Positions 25,530 to 36,950 of a stretch of DNA of 64,000 bases are shown here, in pieces (positions within the stretch are counted from its first letter, which is position 1; each line of letters begins with the position of its first letter). A program made the position numbers and the translations under genes. The notes beneath the pieces were generated by a model that worked only from the letters and a program-made list of their open reading frames with translations, did no database searches and was not told where the DNA came from. Source of the stretch: Xenopus tropicalis (taxonomy: Eukaryota > Chordata > Amphibia > Anura > Pipidae); assembly GCF_000004195.4 (NCBI RefSeq), contig NC_030683.2, positions 75,363,764-75,427,763 on the forward strand, given 5' to 3'.

Positions 25530-25690
25530 CCTCTCAAGGCAACTTCCGTGATTTTGTGGAAATTGCGGCGCCACGTATACCATCTCACCGGGGATTTACA
25601 TACTCACATGTGGGAGGGTATTTCGGGGAGATTAGTCGCCCGTGACAAGGGAGATTTGTTGCGGGCGACTAGTCTCCCCGTCTGCCACAG
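25530..25690. repeat. Partial MITE with GGAGATTAGTCGCCC motif
   Basis: GGCAACTTCCGTGATTT, CCATCTCACCGGGGATT, GGGAGATTAGTCGCCCGTGA and TTGCGGGCGACTAGTC are diverged relatives of the 60.5-kb element. Confidence 0.6.
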
Positions 25691-26771
25691 CCCTTATGGA
25701 GGGCTTGCAACGCTATTTGTTTATTTCAAATGCATCCCTGCTGTTAATGCACTTGAATTTATGAGATCAGTTTACACTTATGGTTTGTTTGATTGTTTTG
25801 CCTTTTGTGTTTATTTGCTTTACTTAAGCAATTGATTTACTTATTGATTGCTTTTAATTTCAGCTAATGAAAAGTGTATTTAATGAGTAACCAATAGCTT
25901 CATACTACTGCAGTTATGCACATCTGCTGCACATACATGACACAATGTGCATCAATGTTTGCCTATTAAATAAAATATGCAATCGGATTTCAAAAATCTT
26001 TGTTAATTGTAAACAAAGCAAAATAATGTTTATGCATACAGTTTGAAAAAAGCAATTCTAATAATGATAAAGCTTCTGGTTGTATGCTAACCCCAAAAAC
26101 AGAAATTCTCCAGTGATTTATGTGTTGGGATTCAATTTGATTAGAAAATCTGTCATGGTTTATCACATGAAAACTCCTGTAATTTCAATGGAGAAATCTA
26201 GAACGGGATCAGTAGATAAGTTTGTTTCATCAAAGTGAATTAGGCCCTTTATGTGTCTCCTCAGGTGAGCGAGGGTTGTTCTGCCTTCTAATTCTTGTAT
26301 GTCAATATTACTCTAAAATCAATTTTAAGAAGTGCAAACATAGCACTGATAGGTGTTCATAGCTAAAAAAAATGCTTTGACTATGGAATTTTGCAGTCTT
26401 GAAGAAAGAGGGAAATTCTCACATTCTCACTGTATCATATGGGCCACTGACCTTAGACCCAAAAAATATCCTATAGAAAGAAAACTTTTTAAGAGCTCAA
26501 TGCTCCTATCTTCCTTTGTAGGTGGAACTGGTATGTTCTGTCAGACCAATGGCCCAAACAAACCCATTTCAATCATGTTGTTTTTTATGTTACCATTTAG
26601 GAAAAGTCCACATTGTAAATATATCAAAAATAAAGATCAAGAAAACAAAAAAGTTTTATAATTGGTCTGAGTGTAAAGATCATTCTAACCTCAAGCATGA
26701 AGGGTAAATATTGTTCACTAACATACATAAGGTATGTGCCTGGGACCTTTTCTTGGCATATCTGTGCTATG
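25691..26771. other. Intergenic, nothing recognised
   Basis: AT-rich sequence with only short random frames. Confidence 0.4.
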
Positions 26772-27975
26772 CAGTACTGAACAGAATATTAATGATAACA
26801 TTGAGGAATACAGACCTGGAACATAATATTTGTACTTGGATAGAGAACTGCCTGAAGGATAAATTACAAAGAGTTGTGATAAATGGACCAGAGTTTTAGG
26901 TGGAGGAGGAGTTGTGCACTTTGGTAGAAATAATATAAATGCAAGGGGTATCCTTAACCAAGAAGGATCTAGGGACTTTTGTACATAACAAGTTGTCTAA
27001 TTTCAGGCAGTGTCATTCCGTGGCTACTAAAGCAAATAAGGGCATTAACTCGAGGATGAAAACATATTTATGCCTTTTTATAGGCCTCTATTAAGTCCTC
27101 ACTGCACTCACTGCAGAGCAATTTTGGGCTCCGGTCTTAAAGCAGAAGTTGCATAGTTTCTAAGTTTAACAACTTGCCGACATCTTCTTTGCAACTGAAA
27201 ACACTTCAGGTCTCTCCGCTGATATGAACCCTGCTTACGCATGCACAGTTGGTGGTAGCAGGAAATCTGCTTAAACATGTCAGTGGTGAGACACAAAGTG
27301 TCTTCAGCTGCAAAGAAGATGTCGGCTAGGTACGCTGCTGCACTACTCTGCTGTTTTAGCTTAGGGTTAGCGATAGGGACAGTTGTTAGACTTAGAAACT
27401 ATGGGGGGTCAAGGCAGTGATGCTTTTATAGCCCGGGGTATATTGATCAGTGAGCAAGAAGTGTGAAAAGACATGCAAATAAACTGATAAAAGGGATGAA
27501 AGATTTCAACTATGAGTGTAAACTGTCATGGCTAGGGTTGTTTTCTCTGGAAAAAAGACATTTGCAGGGGTACATGTTTACTCTTTACAAATGCAATGTA
27601 GGGGACTATAGGCAAATGGGGTGGGATCTTATTTCCCATAAAAACAATTAACACACCAAAAGCCACCCATTCTTCACAGTGAGGCCAGTAAGGTTGTGGA
27701 ATGCCCTTCCTAGTGAAGTTGTGATGGCAGATTCTATTAATGCTTTTAGTAGTGGCTTGGATTATTTCTTAAATAAGTTTAATATCAAAGGCTATTGTGA
27801 TACTAATACCTACAGTTAGTATAGATTTTGGAATATATAGTTTATATATGTGAGTAAACAGATAGGTTGGTAAGAGTGTGTGTATATATGTGCACTGGTG
27901 TTCGTTTGGAGGGGTTAAACTTGATGGACTTTGGTCTTTTTTTTCAACCCAACTTAACTTTGTAGCTATGTAACC
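26772..27975 (+). mobile_element. CR1 LINE fragment, heavily decayed, carrying a palindromic MITE
   Basis: Segments match the 23.9-kb copy in order: RT around LEHNICTWIENCLKD, then a jump from about 26897 to 26912 that removes the FADD region. MHFGRNN-like, Leu-rich and RLWNALP-like segments follow, with a 3' end of TTTTTTCAACCCAACTT and ATGTAACC. The order and strand show one original copy, with several stops and frameshifts. A MITE of about 250 bp interrupts it at 27152-27403. Confidence 0.85.
27152..27403. mobile_element. Palindromic MITE inserted in a CR1 fragment
   Basis: Terminal inverted repeats CATAGTTTCTAAG at the left and CTTAGAAACTATG at the right continue inward. GCCGACATCTTCTTTGCA at the left matches the reverse complement of TGCAAAGAAGATGTCGGC at the right. 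The middle is unpaired. It splits CR1 sequence that is contiguous in the related copies. I cannot name the superfamily. Confidence 0.7.
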
Positions 27976-28772
27976 TAGAGAAAGTCTGAAAAGGGCTATT
28001 TTTTATAGGAATGCATGGGTCTTTGGCTTTTTGGGTCATTGGCTGCTTTTTATCTGCTGTAAATAGAATTTTTAAAACATCAAGTGGAGACTGTCTGGGT
28101 CCATGACCCCACAGTTATTCCAAATGCCCAGCCTTCCATCAGTCTTCCATCTTAGGGCTTTTGGAGGCCTCTGGAAAAAGCCCTTCAAGTGAAGCTCTTT
28201 AAAAAACTAAACAGGGTCAATACATACTGAAAGATTCAGAGCTTTACATCTTATACAGTATAAATCTAAGGGGGTCCTTTGTTTTTAACTAGATTGTACA
28301 CTTTTATTGCTGCCCTACCCTCTGACCTTATGTCTTAATTTATGCTTGTTCCATTATTTGTTATTGCTTCTGTTTGTTGGCAGTACATACACAGACACAA
28401 AAGCCTTTTCAATGCCCTGATTCTTTACTTGTGGAAACACAAGTCTGAATTTTTAGATATTTTTCAAATTTTACAAAAGTTTAACAAAAAACAAACTTTC
28501 GGTTAGTACTAATTCTAAATAATACATTAAACAGTAATTACCAGCTATAAATAATCTGTCACATACTTTATGAACAGAGTAAAATGCCAACCTTTCTCAC
28601 GAGAATATAGAGTTCCACTGAGAACATATTGGTGAAGGTAATTTACAGCTGTGCCTTATAAGAAAAAATTGTGACATTAAATATAATAGGCACTGACAAA
28701 TTTTTGGTCCCACTGGTAAAGGCCCACTTTAGCTTCATTTTTAAATTTCCCTTTATATTTATCTAATATGTA
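27976..28772. other. Intergenic, nothing recognised
   Basis: AT-rich sequence between the CR1 fragment and the Tc1 element. Confidence 0.4.
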
Positions 28773-30293
28773 CAGTGAGGAACATAAGTATTTGAACACC
28801 CTGCGATTTTGCAAGTTCTCCAACTTCATGGGGGGGGTCTGAAATTCGTATTGTAGGTGCAGGTAAAGAAAAATTCAGGAAATCACATGTATGATTTTTA
28901 AAGAATGTATTTATATTGCACTGCTGCACATAAGTATTTGAACACCTGAGAAAATCAGTGTTAATATTTGGTACAGAAGCCTTTGTTTGCAATTACAGAG
29001 GTCAAACGTTTCCTGTAGTTCTTTACCAGGTTTGCACACACTGCAACAGGGATTTGGGCCCACTCCTCCACGCAGATCTCCTCTAGATCTGTCAGGTTTC
29101 GGGGCTGTCGCTAAGCAACACAGAGTTTCAGTTCCCTCCAAAGATTTTCTTTTGGATTTAGGTCTTAAGACTGGCTAGGCCACTCCAGAACCTTGATATG
29201 CCTCTTACGGAGCCACTCCTTGGTTATCCTGGCTGTGTGCTTCAGGTCATTGTCATGTTGGAAGACCCAGCCACGACCCATCTTCAATGCTCTGATTGAG
29301 GGAAGCAGGTTGTTGTTCAAAATCTCACAATACATGGCCCCATTCATCCTCTCCTTAATACAGTGCAGTCGTCCTGTCCCCTTTGCAGAAAAGCACCCCC
29401 AAAGCATGATGTTACCACCCCCATGCTTCACAGTAGGGATGGTGTTCTTGGGATGCAACTCATCCTTATTTTTGAAGTTTAGACCAAAAGGTTCTACTTT
29501 GGTCTCATCTGACCACATGACTTTCTCCCATGCCTCCTCTGGATCATCCAGATGGACATGTGATGACTTGAGCAGGGGAACCTTCCGTGCAATGCATGAT
29601 TTGAAACCATGACGGCGTGGGGTTCTACAGTGACAGTCAGTGACCTTTGAAACTGTGGTCCCAGCTCTCTTCATGTCATTGACCAGCTCCTCCCTTGTAG
29701 TTCTGGGCTGATTCCTCACCTTTCTTATCATCAGTGATACCCCAGGAGGTGAGATCTTACATGGAGCCCCAGTTCTAGGGAGACTGACAGTCATCTTTAG
29801 CCTCTTCCATTTTTTAACAATTGCTCCAACAGTTGATCTATTTTCACTGAGCTGCTTAGCAATTGCCCCGTAGCCCTTTCCAGCCTTGTGGAGGTCCACA
29901 GTTTTGTTTCTGGTGTCTTTTGACAGCTCTTTGGTCTTGCCCATGGTAGTAGTTGGAGTCTGACTGTGGGGTGACAGGTGTCTTTAAAGAGCTCAGACAG
30001 GTGCTACTAATTTAGAATAATAAGTGGAGTAGAGGTGGACTTTTTAAAGGCAGAGTAACAGGTCTTTGAGAGCCAGAATTCTTGCTGATTGCCAGGTGTT
30101 CAAATACTTATCTGCAGCAGTGCAATACAAATACATTCTTTAAAAATCATACAATGTGATTTCCTGAATTTTTTTTTTAAATTCTGTCTCTCACAGTGGA
30201 AATGCACCTACAATGTGAATTTCAGACCCCTCCATGATTGGGAGTGGGAGCACTTGCAACATCGCAGGGTTCAAATACTTATGTTCCACACTG
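28773..30293 (-). mobile_element. Tc1-like DNA transposon with IR/DR ends
   Basis: The element is 1,521 bp, flanked by TA on both sides. The left end CAGTGAGGAACATAAGTATT pairs with the right end, which reads CAGTGTGGAACATAAGTATT on the other strand. The inverted repeats extend about 190 bp, and each contains a second internal AAGTATTTGAACACC-like motif (28932 and about 30110), the IR/DR arrangement known in many fish and frog Tc1 elements. The transposase gene is on the minus strand and disabled. Confidence 0.93.
29165..29944 (-). pseudogene. Tc1-like transposase, nonsense-truncated just before the catalytic Glu
   Basis: 259 residues are readable from [10 protein letters not shown]. The N-terminal paired-like helix-turn-helix (residues about 10-50, with [14 protein letters not shown]) is intact. 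Catalytic residues D146 (MWSDETKVE) and D231 ([11 protein letters not shown]) are present. The frame then stops TAA after LEWPSQS. Reading past the stop in the same frame gives DLNPKENLW, whose Glu sits 34 residues after D231, so this is a DD34E enzyme with a single nonsense codon six codons before its last catalytic residue. The segment between SSHV and HLDDPEEAW is also shorter than in relatives, which suggests an in-frame deletion of about ten residues. The family normally has about 340 residues, excises and integrates at TA, and acts in the nucleus. This copy is dead. Confidence 0.9.
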
Positions 30294-31915
30294 TATTTTA
30301 AAACATTTAATATACAAATGATTGCATGAAATTATTATTCATTCACCTTGTACCGGCAACTAGCCTCAGTTTTTCTTACCAACTCCAGTAAACCAAAATT
30401 ACAACGTTCCAGGTTTTATAGAGGCATAAATCTGCCATAACTGGTTTTGACTTTTAATCCACTGCTTAGGTGCCAATAACTACAGGGTTCTCCTGTGTCA
30501 ATATACAAACTTTTGTGTAAGTGCAAGGAGATGGTCTGAACATAAATTAATAGAATTAAATGTAAACGTTGCGCAACAAAAGTTGTGTATGCCCTTACAG
30601 AGGTTACAGTTCCAGAATAAACTTTGATCTAAGTTGCCCTCTTTATGGGCATGGCAAAATAAAAGTGTTTCACCACACAGAAAATTAAAGTACCTAGTGG
30701 GTTATGTAATAAAAGGTACAAAGTTTGCTGCAGGCCTAATCACCAATAGCAACCAATTAGCTATTAGCATTTACTGGTCACCTATTTAAAATCAAAAAGC
30801 ACCTGTGCCAACTTTGTGCCTTTTATTGCATAAGGGGGTATGTGTTATGTTAATTGGCTCAATAACTGGTTGGCTTTTGATTTCTGTTTTGGGATAGTAT
30901 TACCTTTCAACAATTTATGAAAAGGGATGTAAATATTCCCTAAACTTGTCCATTTGCACCACCTACCAGGCATCTCAAACCTAATAAGCTATGTGTACAA
31001 AATACAAAATTCAATAGAGAATCCTTGTGTATGTATTGGGCTGCTGACCCAAGAAAGCTAACAAAAAGATTTTTGAGCAGAGTCCTTTCATGATGTTGCT
31101 ACTCTACAGATCCATGTATGGTTTAACCCATTATAAAATATTAAAGTATGCTGGGAATTATAACATATGTAAAGAGCAACAGTGTTATAGATGGTGTATG
31201 CTCCTTTGTGAGTGCAGCAACCTTACTGCAACTACCTTACTAATTAATAATAATTCTCAGTGGGAACATTTTTATAATGGCCTCTCACCAGAGGATCACA
31301 CTGTAAAGTTAATTAAGGTTTTAGTATGTTACAGAATGGCTAATTCTAACCATCCTTTCAACTGGACTTTTTTTTATAGTTTTTGAATTATTTGTCGTCT
31401 ATTTCTGACTCATTACAACTTTTAAATGAGGCTCACTGGCATCATCAGCTAAAAAAACAAATACTCCGTAAAGCTACAATTTAATTGTTATTACAAGATT
31501 TTATTACCTATCTTTTTATTCAGATACTCTTCTATTCATCTATTCATATTCCAGGCTCTCATTCAAATCAATACCTGGTTGCTTGGGTAATTTTCACCCT
31601 AGCAAAAACCAGATAGCTGCTGAAGAGAGAAATGCTAAATAAAAAGCTAACTAAAAAGCTAAATAACACAAAAATCGCAAATAACAAAAAATGAAAACAA
31701 ATGAATACCTCAATATGTAATAAAAGGCACTAAGTTTGCCCAGTAGCAGTAAACTATCCAACCAACCAATAACATGTTTGCTTTTAAACATGTGACCAAA
31801 AAATGCTAGCTGTTTGGTTGCTATGGGTTGCACAGTGAACATATTTGCATCACAAGACTGGTGCATTTAATGTGCAAACATAATTGTGAAACTTTTATTC
31901 ACAGTGCTAATGTCC
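30294..31915. other. Intergenic with one small palindromic MITE and a relative
   Basis: At 30701-30836 a short MITE has GTTATGTAATAAAAGGTAC at the left and GTGCCTTTTATTGCATAAG at the right. At 31710-31850 a partial relative starts AATATGTAATAAAAGGCACT and has TTGGTTGCTATGGGTTGC. The rest is unrecognised. Confidence 0.6.
30701..30836. mobile_element. Small MITE, TATGTAATAAAAGG ends
   Basis: About 25-bp imperfect terminal inverted repeats surround a core with TAGCAACCAATTAGC. Length is 136 bp, with no coding content. Confidence 0.7.
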
Positions 31916-32065
31916 TTAAAGTGATACTGACACCAGAAAGTAAATGTTTTTTTACATCTATCATAACATTGTCTTTGCAAGAAATTTTTGCCATAAAAAT
32001 ATTTGCCTGAGGCGCTTAGATAACCTGTCTGATCCCCCGTGTTCCTCTTTGAGGGGGCAGCCATA

Positions 32066-32468
32066 CACTCACCTAAAGGTTTATTAGGAACACCTGTTCA
32101 ATTTCTCATTAATGCAATTATCTAATCAACCAATCACATGGCAGTTGCTTCAATGCATTTAGGGGTGTGGTCCTGGTCAAGACAATCTCCTGAACTCCAA
32201 ACTGAATGTCAGAATGGGAAAGAAAGGTGATTTAAGCAATTTTGAGCGTGGCACGGTTGTTGGTGCCAGACGGGCCGGTCTGAGTATTTCACAATCTGCT
32301 CAGTTACTGGGATTTTCACGCACAACCATTTCTAGGGTTTACAAAGGATGGTGTGAAAAGGGAAAAACATCCAGTATGCGGCAGTCCTGTGGGCGAAAAT
32401 GCCTTGTTGATGCTAGAGGTCAGAGAAGGGTATTAGTATGGTGTTCCTAATAATCCTTTAGGTGAGTG
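32066..32468 (+). mobile_element. Non-autonomous Tc1-like element (internally deleted)
   Basis: The 403-bp element is flanked by TA. Its ends, CACTCACCTAAAGG at the left and CCTTTAGGTGAGTG at the right, are inverted repeats continuing with TTTATTAGGAACACC. It retains the start of a transposase gene, then joins directly to the right end, so it arose by internal deletion. It sits inside a T2-type MITE. Confidence 0.88.
32214..32450 (+). pseudogene. N-terminal fragment of a Tc1-like transposase
   Basis: Of 78 residues, the first about 60 are a Tc1-type DNA-binding region: MGKKGDLSNFERGTVVGARR, then SISQSAQLLGFSRTTISRVY (helix-turn-helix). Reading then runs into RGQRRVLVWCS and the right terminal repeat. 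The whole DDE catalytic domain is missing. It is from a different Tc1 lineage than the 28.8-kb element, judging by its sequence and ends. Confidence 0.85.
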
Positions 32469-32674
32469 TATTTGTCTGTTAGCATTAGAAGCTATAACTG
32501 ACAGGCTGAGAAAGGACAGTCAGGGTGGCAAAACAGTCAGGTTTAGGGACTTCAATTAACAATTACTTACAAAACCAAACCTGTCAGCGAAAAACCGTCA
32601 ACACGACCTATAGGTAGCTTTTTATGTATACTCATATTTTGAAAAGTAGTTTTTTTGTGTCAGTATCACTTTAA

Positions 32675-33643
32675 AGCTTTTTAAATATGGCATAATTGCA
32701 AATTGCAAATATGTATGTGCACACTCTGCATCCAAATTATGCCACAACTGTAGTGGCAGAATAAATATCCTCTAAACTGATTTCGCAAACTGTGATGTTT
32801 TATTTGCAAAGAGAAAAAAAATATATACTATATTGCAAATTCGCACTTTACTGCATTTCGCAAATAAAGGAAAGACTGGCACAGCAGTGCAAAATTTAAG
32901 CGTAACTTAATAAATGATCCCCAGTGTGTTTTATTGTAAAACCCCCATATTGTCTCAGTGTATCATTCTTTACATCATACAAAAAGGTAATTTATAGGTG
33001 AACAGCCCTTTAAATAATAAATATCCTACTTTACATGCAATCTTTTTTTCAAGTGGATAGGTTCAGGAATTCAAAATGCAGTCTAAATTCCAGACTGAAG
33101 TTAGTCACTAGGCACACTTCTTTCATGCAGCTATAGAAATTGTATTGATTTTAGACATTTGAATAGAGACTGGTTACATGTGCACTTTACTTTGTTTTCA
33201 AATGTTAGTTTACTGTGTCTTTTTTTTTTAGAAGTGCTGCTTTAAACTCACTGGTTAGACTGCAAATTCCATGGGCAGTGACTCCTTATGCCTATATACA
33301 GGGATACACAGAATTAGTAGTGCAATTTAAACATAATCCAAAAAAAATCCAACAACAGCAACTACTCAGGATTAAATATAAGCAGCTCTAGGCCCCTCTA
33401 GTGGGAATTAAAAGGAACTGTTTTATGCAATTTTAAAACCAAGTAACCCTAGATCTCTATGCACAATGTATTTTTGGTCACAATGTAGAAGAAGACATAA
33501 CATACTTTTCTTCTTGCATATATCTACAGACTAATCTTGACAACTATCATTAAGAAAAATAAGTGAATTATGGAAACAATTCTGCCAAAATGTAGGAAAA
33601 GTAAATTTAACATGCATTTATTGTATGTAGCATTAGTAGATAC
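32675..33643. other. Intergenic, one T2-like end only
   Basis: A right-hand T2-type terminus (TAGGTGAACAGCCCTTTAA) sits at about 32996-33014. Its partner was not found with confidence. Confidence 0.4.
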
Positions 33644-34150
33644 TTAAAGGAGAAGGAAAGTCATTTTGGCATTTTACTGCCACCTAGAATGCTATATTTA
33701 TTCTGCAGAAAGCTTTACCATACCTGAGTAAAGAGCCCTAGAAGCTCCCTATGTTTAATAGCAGCTGCCATATTAGCTTGATCTTCATAGCATCTAGCTG
33801 TTGGTAGCTCAGATCACACATTCCTATGGGGGGGGAAGTAGTGAGTTTTATGAATTCTTATGGGAGTGGGGAGCAAGAGAAGGGAGAGAGGAGAGAGCTG
33901 CCCAGACTCTGGCCTTGGGAATGAAGGACTTTTCTGAGAGATGAAGTCTGATACTAAAGAACATGTTTCCAAAAAAGGAGACAAGTAATCCTAAGTTTCT
34001 TTTGATAGAGTGCAGCTTTTCTTTGAGTCCTTATGACTGCATAGACCTTTCTGATAAAGCTTATTTACCTGGCAAGAAATACAAAAGCACTAAAGAAGCA
34101 AAAGCACCTTACTGTAGTGCTCATTCAGGCAGCAATTCTTTCCTCATTGT
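33644..34150. mobile_element. T2-like MITE, copy with decayed right end
   Basis: It starts TTAAAGGAGAAGGAAAGTCA, then TTTGGCATTTTACTGCC. It contains the GCTGCCCAGACTCTG and TTTTCTGAGAGATGAAGTCTG words also found at 43.67-43.99 kb. The right boundary is not visible. Confidence 0.55.
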
Positions 34151-35271
34151 ATAGCAGATAAAAAAATATGTTGTGAAGTGCAGACCACAATTTCAGGGGG
34201 TGCATGAAATCATGTTGCTCCCCAGCTTGCACATCTGAATGACGCAACACATACCGGCCTATACAAGGACCCGTCTCTCTAGCTTCTCATAAAGTCAGTG
34301 CACTCTCCACACTGTCAACTGTGCCCCAGTGCCTTCCTGTCCCTCTTAGTGAGCACAACAAGCTAGAGTTTGTTTCCCCTACTAGATTTGCAGCTAGTAT
34401 TGGACTGTGCAACCAATGAAAGACATCTCTCGCTTGGGAATTTTAGTGCTGTCTTCCCCACTGGGTCAACAGGTTAGACCAGGTTAGAATAATTGCAGGT
34501 TCAATAAGGGATACATTTCCTTATTGGTTCTTATGAGTCAGGCAGTATTGCCTCAGAGGAACTACTCTTTCTGTTACCATTCTTATTAAGAGATAGGATA
34601 ACCGGTATGTGATATTTGAACATTCAGCTTTCTTTGAGACAGAGAAAAAACTGCACGCAGACACCATGCTTCTCTTCCTTCAGGAAATCTCAACTTTATT
34701 AACACTTCTGCATTAACAAACAGACATTGCATCACATGACACTAGATCAGCGTGAGAGCACACATATTACTCAATATCTTACCACTTTCAACAAGCAATA
34801 AACACACTAACAAAATGGTTTAAGTAAAGGAGGTACCCATCAGTAGTAAAAAAAAAAGACTGTGAAAAAGAAAGTGAAAGGTATAGATAAAAACAGCTGT
34901 TTAATGAATAAAAACTAATTAAAGTGGTGTGCTGGATGTGGTTAAACCACCCAAGAGAGGCAGTGATAAAATCACTTCCCCTAGCTGCAAAATTATTTTG
35001 CAGTGTGAGAGGAAATGATTTAAAAATCTGATATATTAGTATGAAATGGTCTCAATGATACTTGGGAGTTTAAAGCCATTTTTTAAACTGATTGCTTTCT
35101 ATGTATTCTCAGGTACAACAAGCTAACCAGACCAGCCTCTCTACAGCTACAGCATAGTTATAATAGTCATGTTAATACGACTGGATAGAATTGATAATTA
35201 ATAATGTGTATTAAGAAAATGTGTGCACATGAAATGTGCAACTTCACCTTCAAGCTAACTGTTTCCTACTT
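34151..35271. other. Intergenic, possible old LTR scrap, otherwise unrecognised
   Basis: On the minus strand, AATAAAGTTGAGATTTCC then GAAGAGAAGCATGGTGTCTG (34655-34705) has the look of an LTR R-U5 segment, but no second terminus, PBS or coding part was found. This is weak. Confidence 0.25.
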
Positions 35272-35288
35272 AGAAGTGGAAATGTTTA
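35272..35288. repeat. 5' target-site duplication of the L1
   Basis: The 17-bp sequence AGAAGTGGAAATGTTTA is repeated exactly at 41036-41052 after the A-tail. One or two boundary As are ambiguous with the tail. Confidence 0.9.
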
Positions 35289-35422
35289 GAGGGGCGGAGC
35301 CAACACCCGATGTGACTAGATGTCTCCTAAAAGAGCTCCGTGCAGGGGAAGCTTCTAAACACCTGGGGCAAAGCCTAACTCACGGGCAACCCACACCAAA
35401 CAACCTCTAATCGACCCACAAT

Positions 35423-36472
35423 ATGGGCAAAGCAAAAAAGAAAGCGTCACCAATGAAAATGACAGCGTTTTACCCGAAAACAGGTTCGCAAGCAGACGCA
35501 TACTCCTCATCCCAAGATGGCGCCGACTCTAACAGCAGCAGTCCGGTGCGCACCACAGAGGGTACAGGTACAGTAGCGCAAAGCTTAGCGACCACAAATA
35601 CACAACCCAACATTACTCTGCCTATACTAAAAGACTTACTTACCTCACTTAGATCGGATATCCAGGCCGATTTTAAAAGTGCAATGGCGGAACTTAACCA
35701 TGAGGTTAGGCAACTAGAGGGCCGCACCGACCACCTGGAAAATAAAATGGCAGAACTTGTAAGCTCCCATAACGAGCTCATAGACGCAAACAGCACATTA
35801 GAAAATGAAGTAAACAACCTAACAAATAAGCTGGCTGATATAGAGGACAGAAACAGGAGAAATAACCTCAGAATAAGAGGGGTACCGGAGCAAATAAAAA
35901 TGGAGGAGTTAAACCACTACCTCACAGAAATGCTCCAAACTATACTGCCACAAGTAAAATCTGAACATATGCTAGTGGACAGAGCCCACAGACTACCCCG
36001 CAATAAAAATGCACCCCCCGGTGCACCCAGAGAAGTCATATTAAGACTTCACTTCTACCATGTAAAAGAATTAACGTTAAATGCCTTCCGCAATAAACCA
36101 GAATTGCCAGACAAATATGCTACACTCCAATGCTACCCTGATCTGTCTGCACATACTATGAAAAAACGCAAAGACTTTGCACAAGTAACAGCAATACTGA
36201 GAGAAGCAGACATACCATACAGATGGCTATTCCCAGTAAAGCTAAGAGTAGTATACAAAGACACGCCATACATAATGGATACTCCACAGCAAGGGAACCA
36301 TCTGCTAAAACAGTGGTCACTATTACCTCCACAAGAAACACCGCAAAAACAACCACCAAAAAAGCAAAGACTTCAACAGGAATGGCAAACTAATAAAAAC
36401 AACCACAAGAGGGCCCCAAATATAGGCACAATACTAGAGCAAGCTGACCAGGAAAACAACGAAAACACCTGA
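35423..36472 (+). CDS. L1 ORF1 protein (RNA-binding, coiled coil)
   Basis: This intact 349-residue reading frame has the layout of an L1 ORF1p. Residues 1-65 are a basic, then Ser/Thr-rich N-terminus. A heptad-like coiled coil runs over about 75-143 (LEGRTDHLENKMAELV and following). An RRM-like core starts near 147 with NNLRIRGVPEQ, the signature of the family, and a C-terminal domain includes PREVILRLHFYHVKEL. The tail is rich in Lys and Gln. In the family it trimerises and coats the L1 RNA as a chaperone in cytoplasmic particles. It lies about 0.5 kb before ORF2 on the same strand, with no stop or frameshift. It is retrotransposon-encoded and not a host gene, although automatic pipelines often name such proteins LINE-1 type transposase domain-containing. 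Confidence 0.9.
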   Translation: MGKAKKKASPMKMTAFYPKTGSQADAYSSSQDGADSNSSSPVRTTEGTGTVAQSLATTNTQPNITLPILKDLLTSLRSDIQADFKSAMAELNHEVRQLEGRTDHLENKMAELVSSHNELIDANSTLENEVNNLTNKLADIEDRNRRNNLRIRGVPEQIKMEELNHYLTEMLQTILPQVKSEHMLVDRAHRLPRNKNAPPGAPREVILRLHFYHVKELTLNAFRNKPELPDKYATLQCYPDLSAHTMKKRKDFAQVTAILREADIPYRWLFPVKLRVVYKDTPYIMDTPQQGNHLLKQWSLLPPQETPQKQPPKKQRLQQEWQTNKNNHKRAPNIGTILEQADQENNENT

Positions 36473-36950
36473 GCCTCAACACAAACTTAGAATGCTCACA
36501 GAACAATGCTATGACCCCATAAGGATACCATTTACGCTATCCTCCCCTGCACCAGCGTTAATAAGACTATCAGTCGCACCCCCCACCTTGGCTTGAGAGA
36601 ACCAGAGAATAACTTCAGACACAAAGCAAAAAACTAGTGTCTACAATCAGGAACTGGTTAAAACCGAGCCACACTATACGATACCGGAGAAGTATTGTTG
36701 TAAATATGTTTAAATGTGTTATTAATATGTTTTCTTTACTCTCAACCCCCTCTACTCTATTTACCCTACCTGCTCCTCCTACCCCCTCCACCCATGCCTA
36801 CACCAACATCTCCAACTATGCTGACAACAAGGAGCTCAATGACAGCGAGCACAAAGAAACCACCAACAGTCAACCGACCCCAGAACCGCGACAGACCAAC
36901 ACTCCCAAGGCCGGTGAGTACAACCTATGCACCACAAACAATCCACAACC

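Larger units (their letters stand above)
31916..32674. mobile_element. T2-type TTAA MITE containing a nested Tc1-like element
   Basis: The ends are TTAAAGTGATACTGACACC at the left and the complement of a GTGTCAGTATCACTTTAA end at the right. The duplicated TTAA and the TTAAAG terminus fit the Xenopus T2 MITE family. Removing the 403-bp insert leaves about 355 bp. Confidence 0.8.

Noticed and set aside
29193..29612. 139-codon + strand open frame
   Set aside because: Antisense shadow of the Tc1 transposase on the minus strand.
34655..34705. LTR remnant on the minus strand
   Set aside because: Only an AATAAA and an R-U5-like phrase; no termini, PBS or coding region, so too weak for a mobile-element call.
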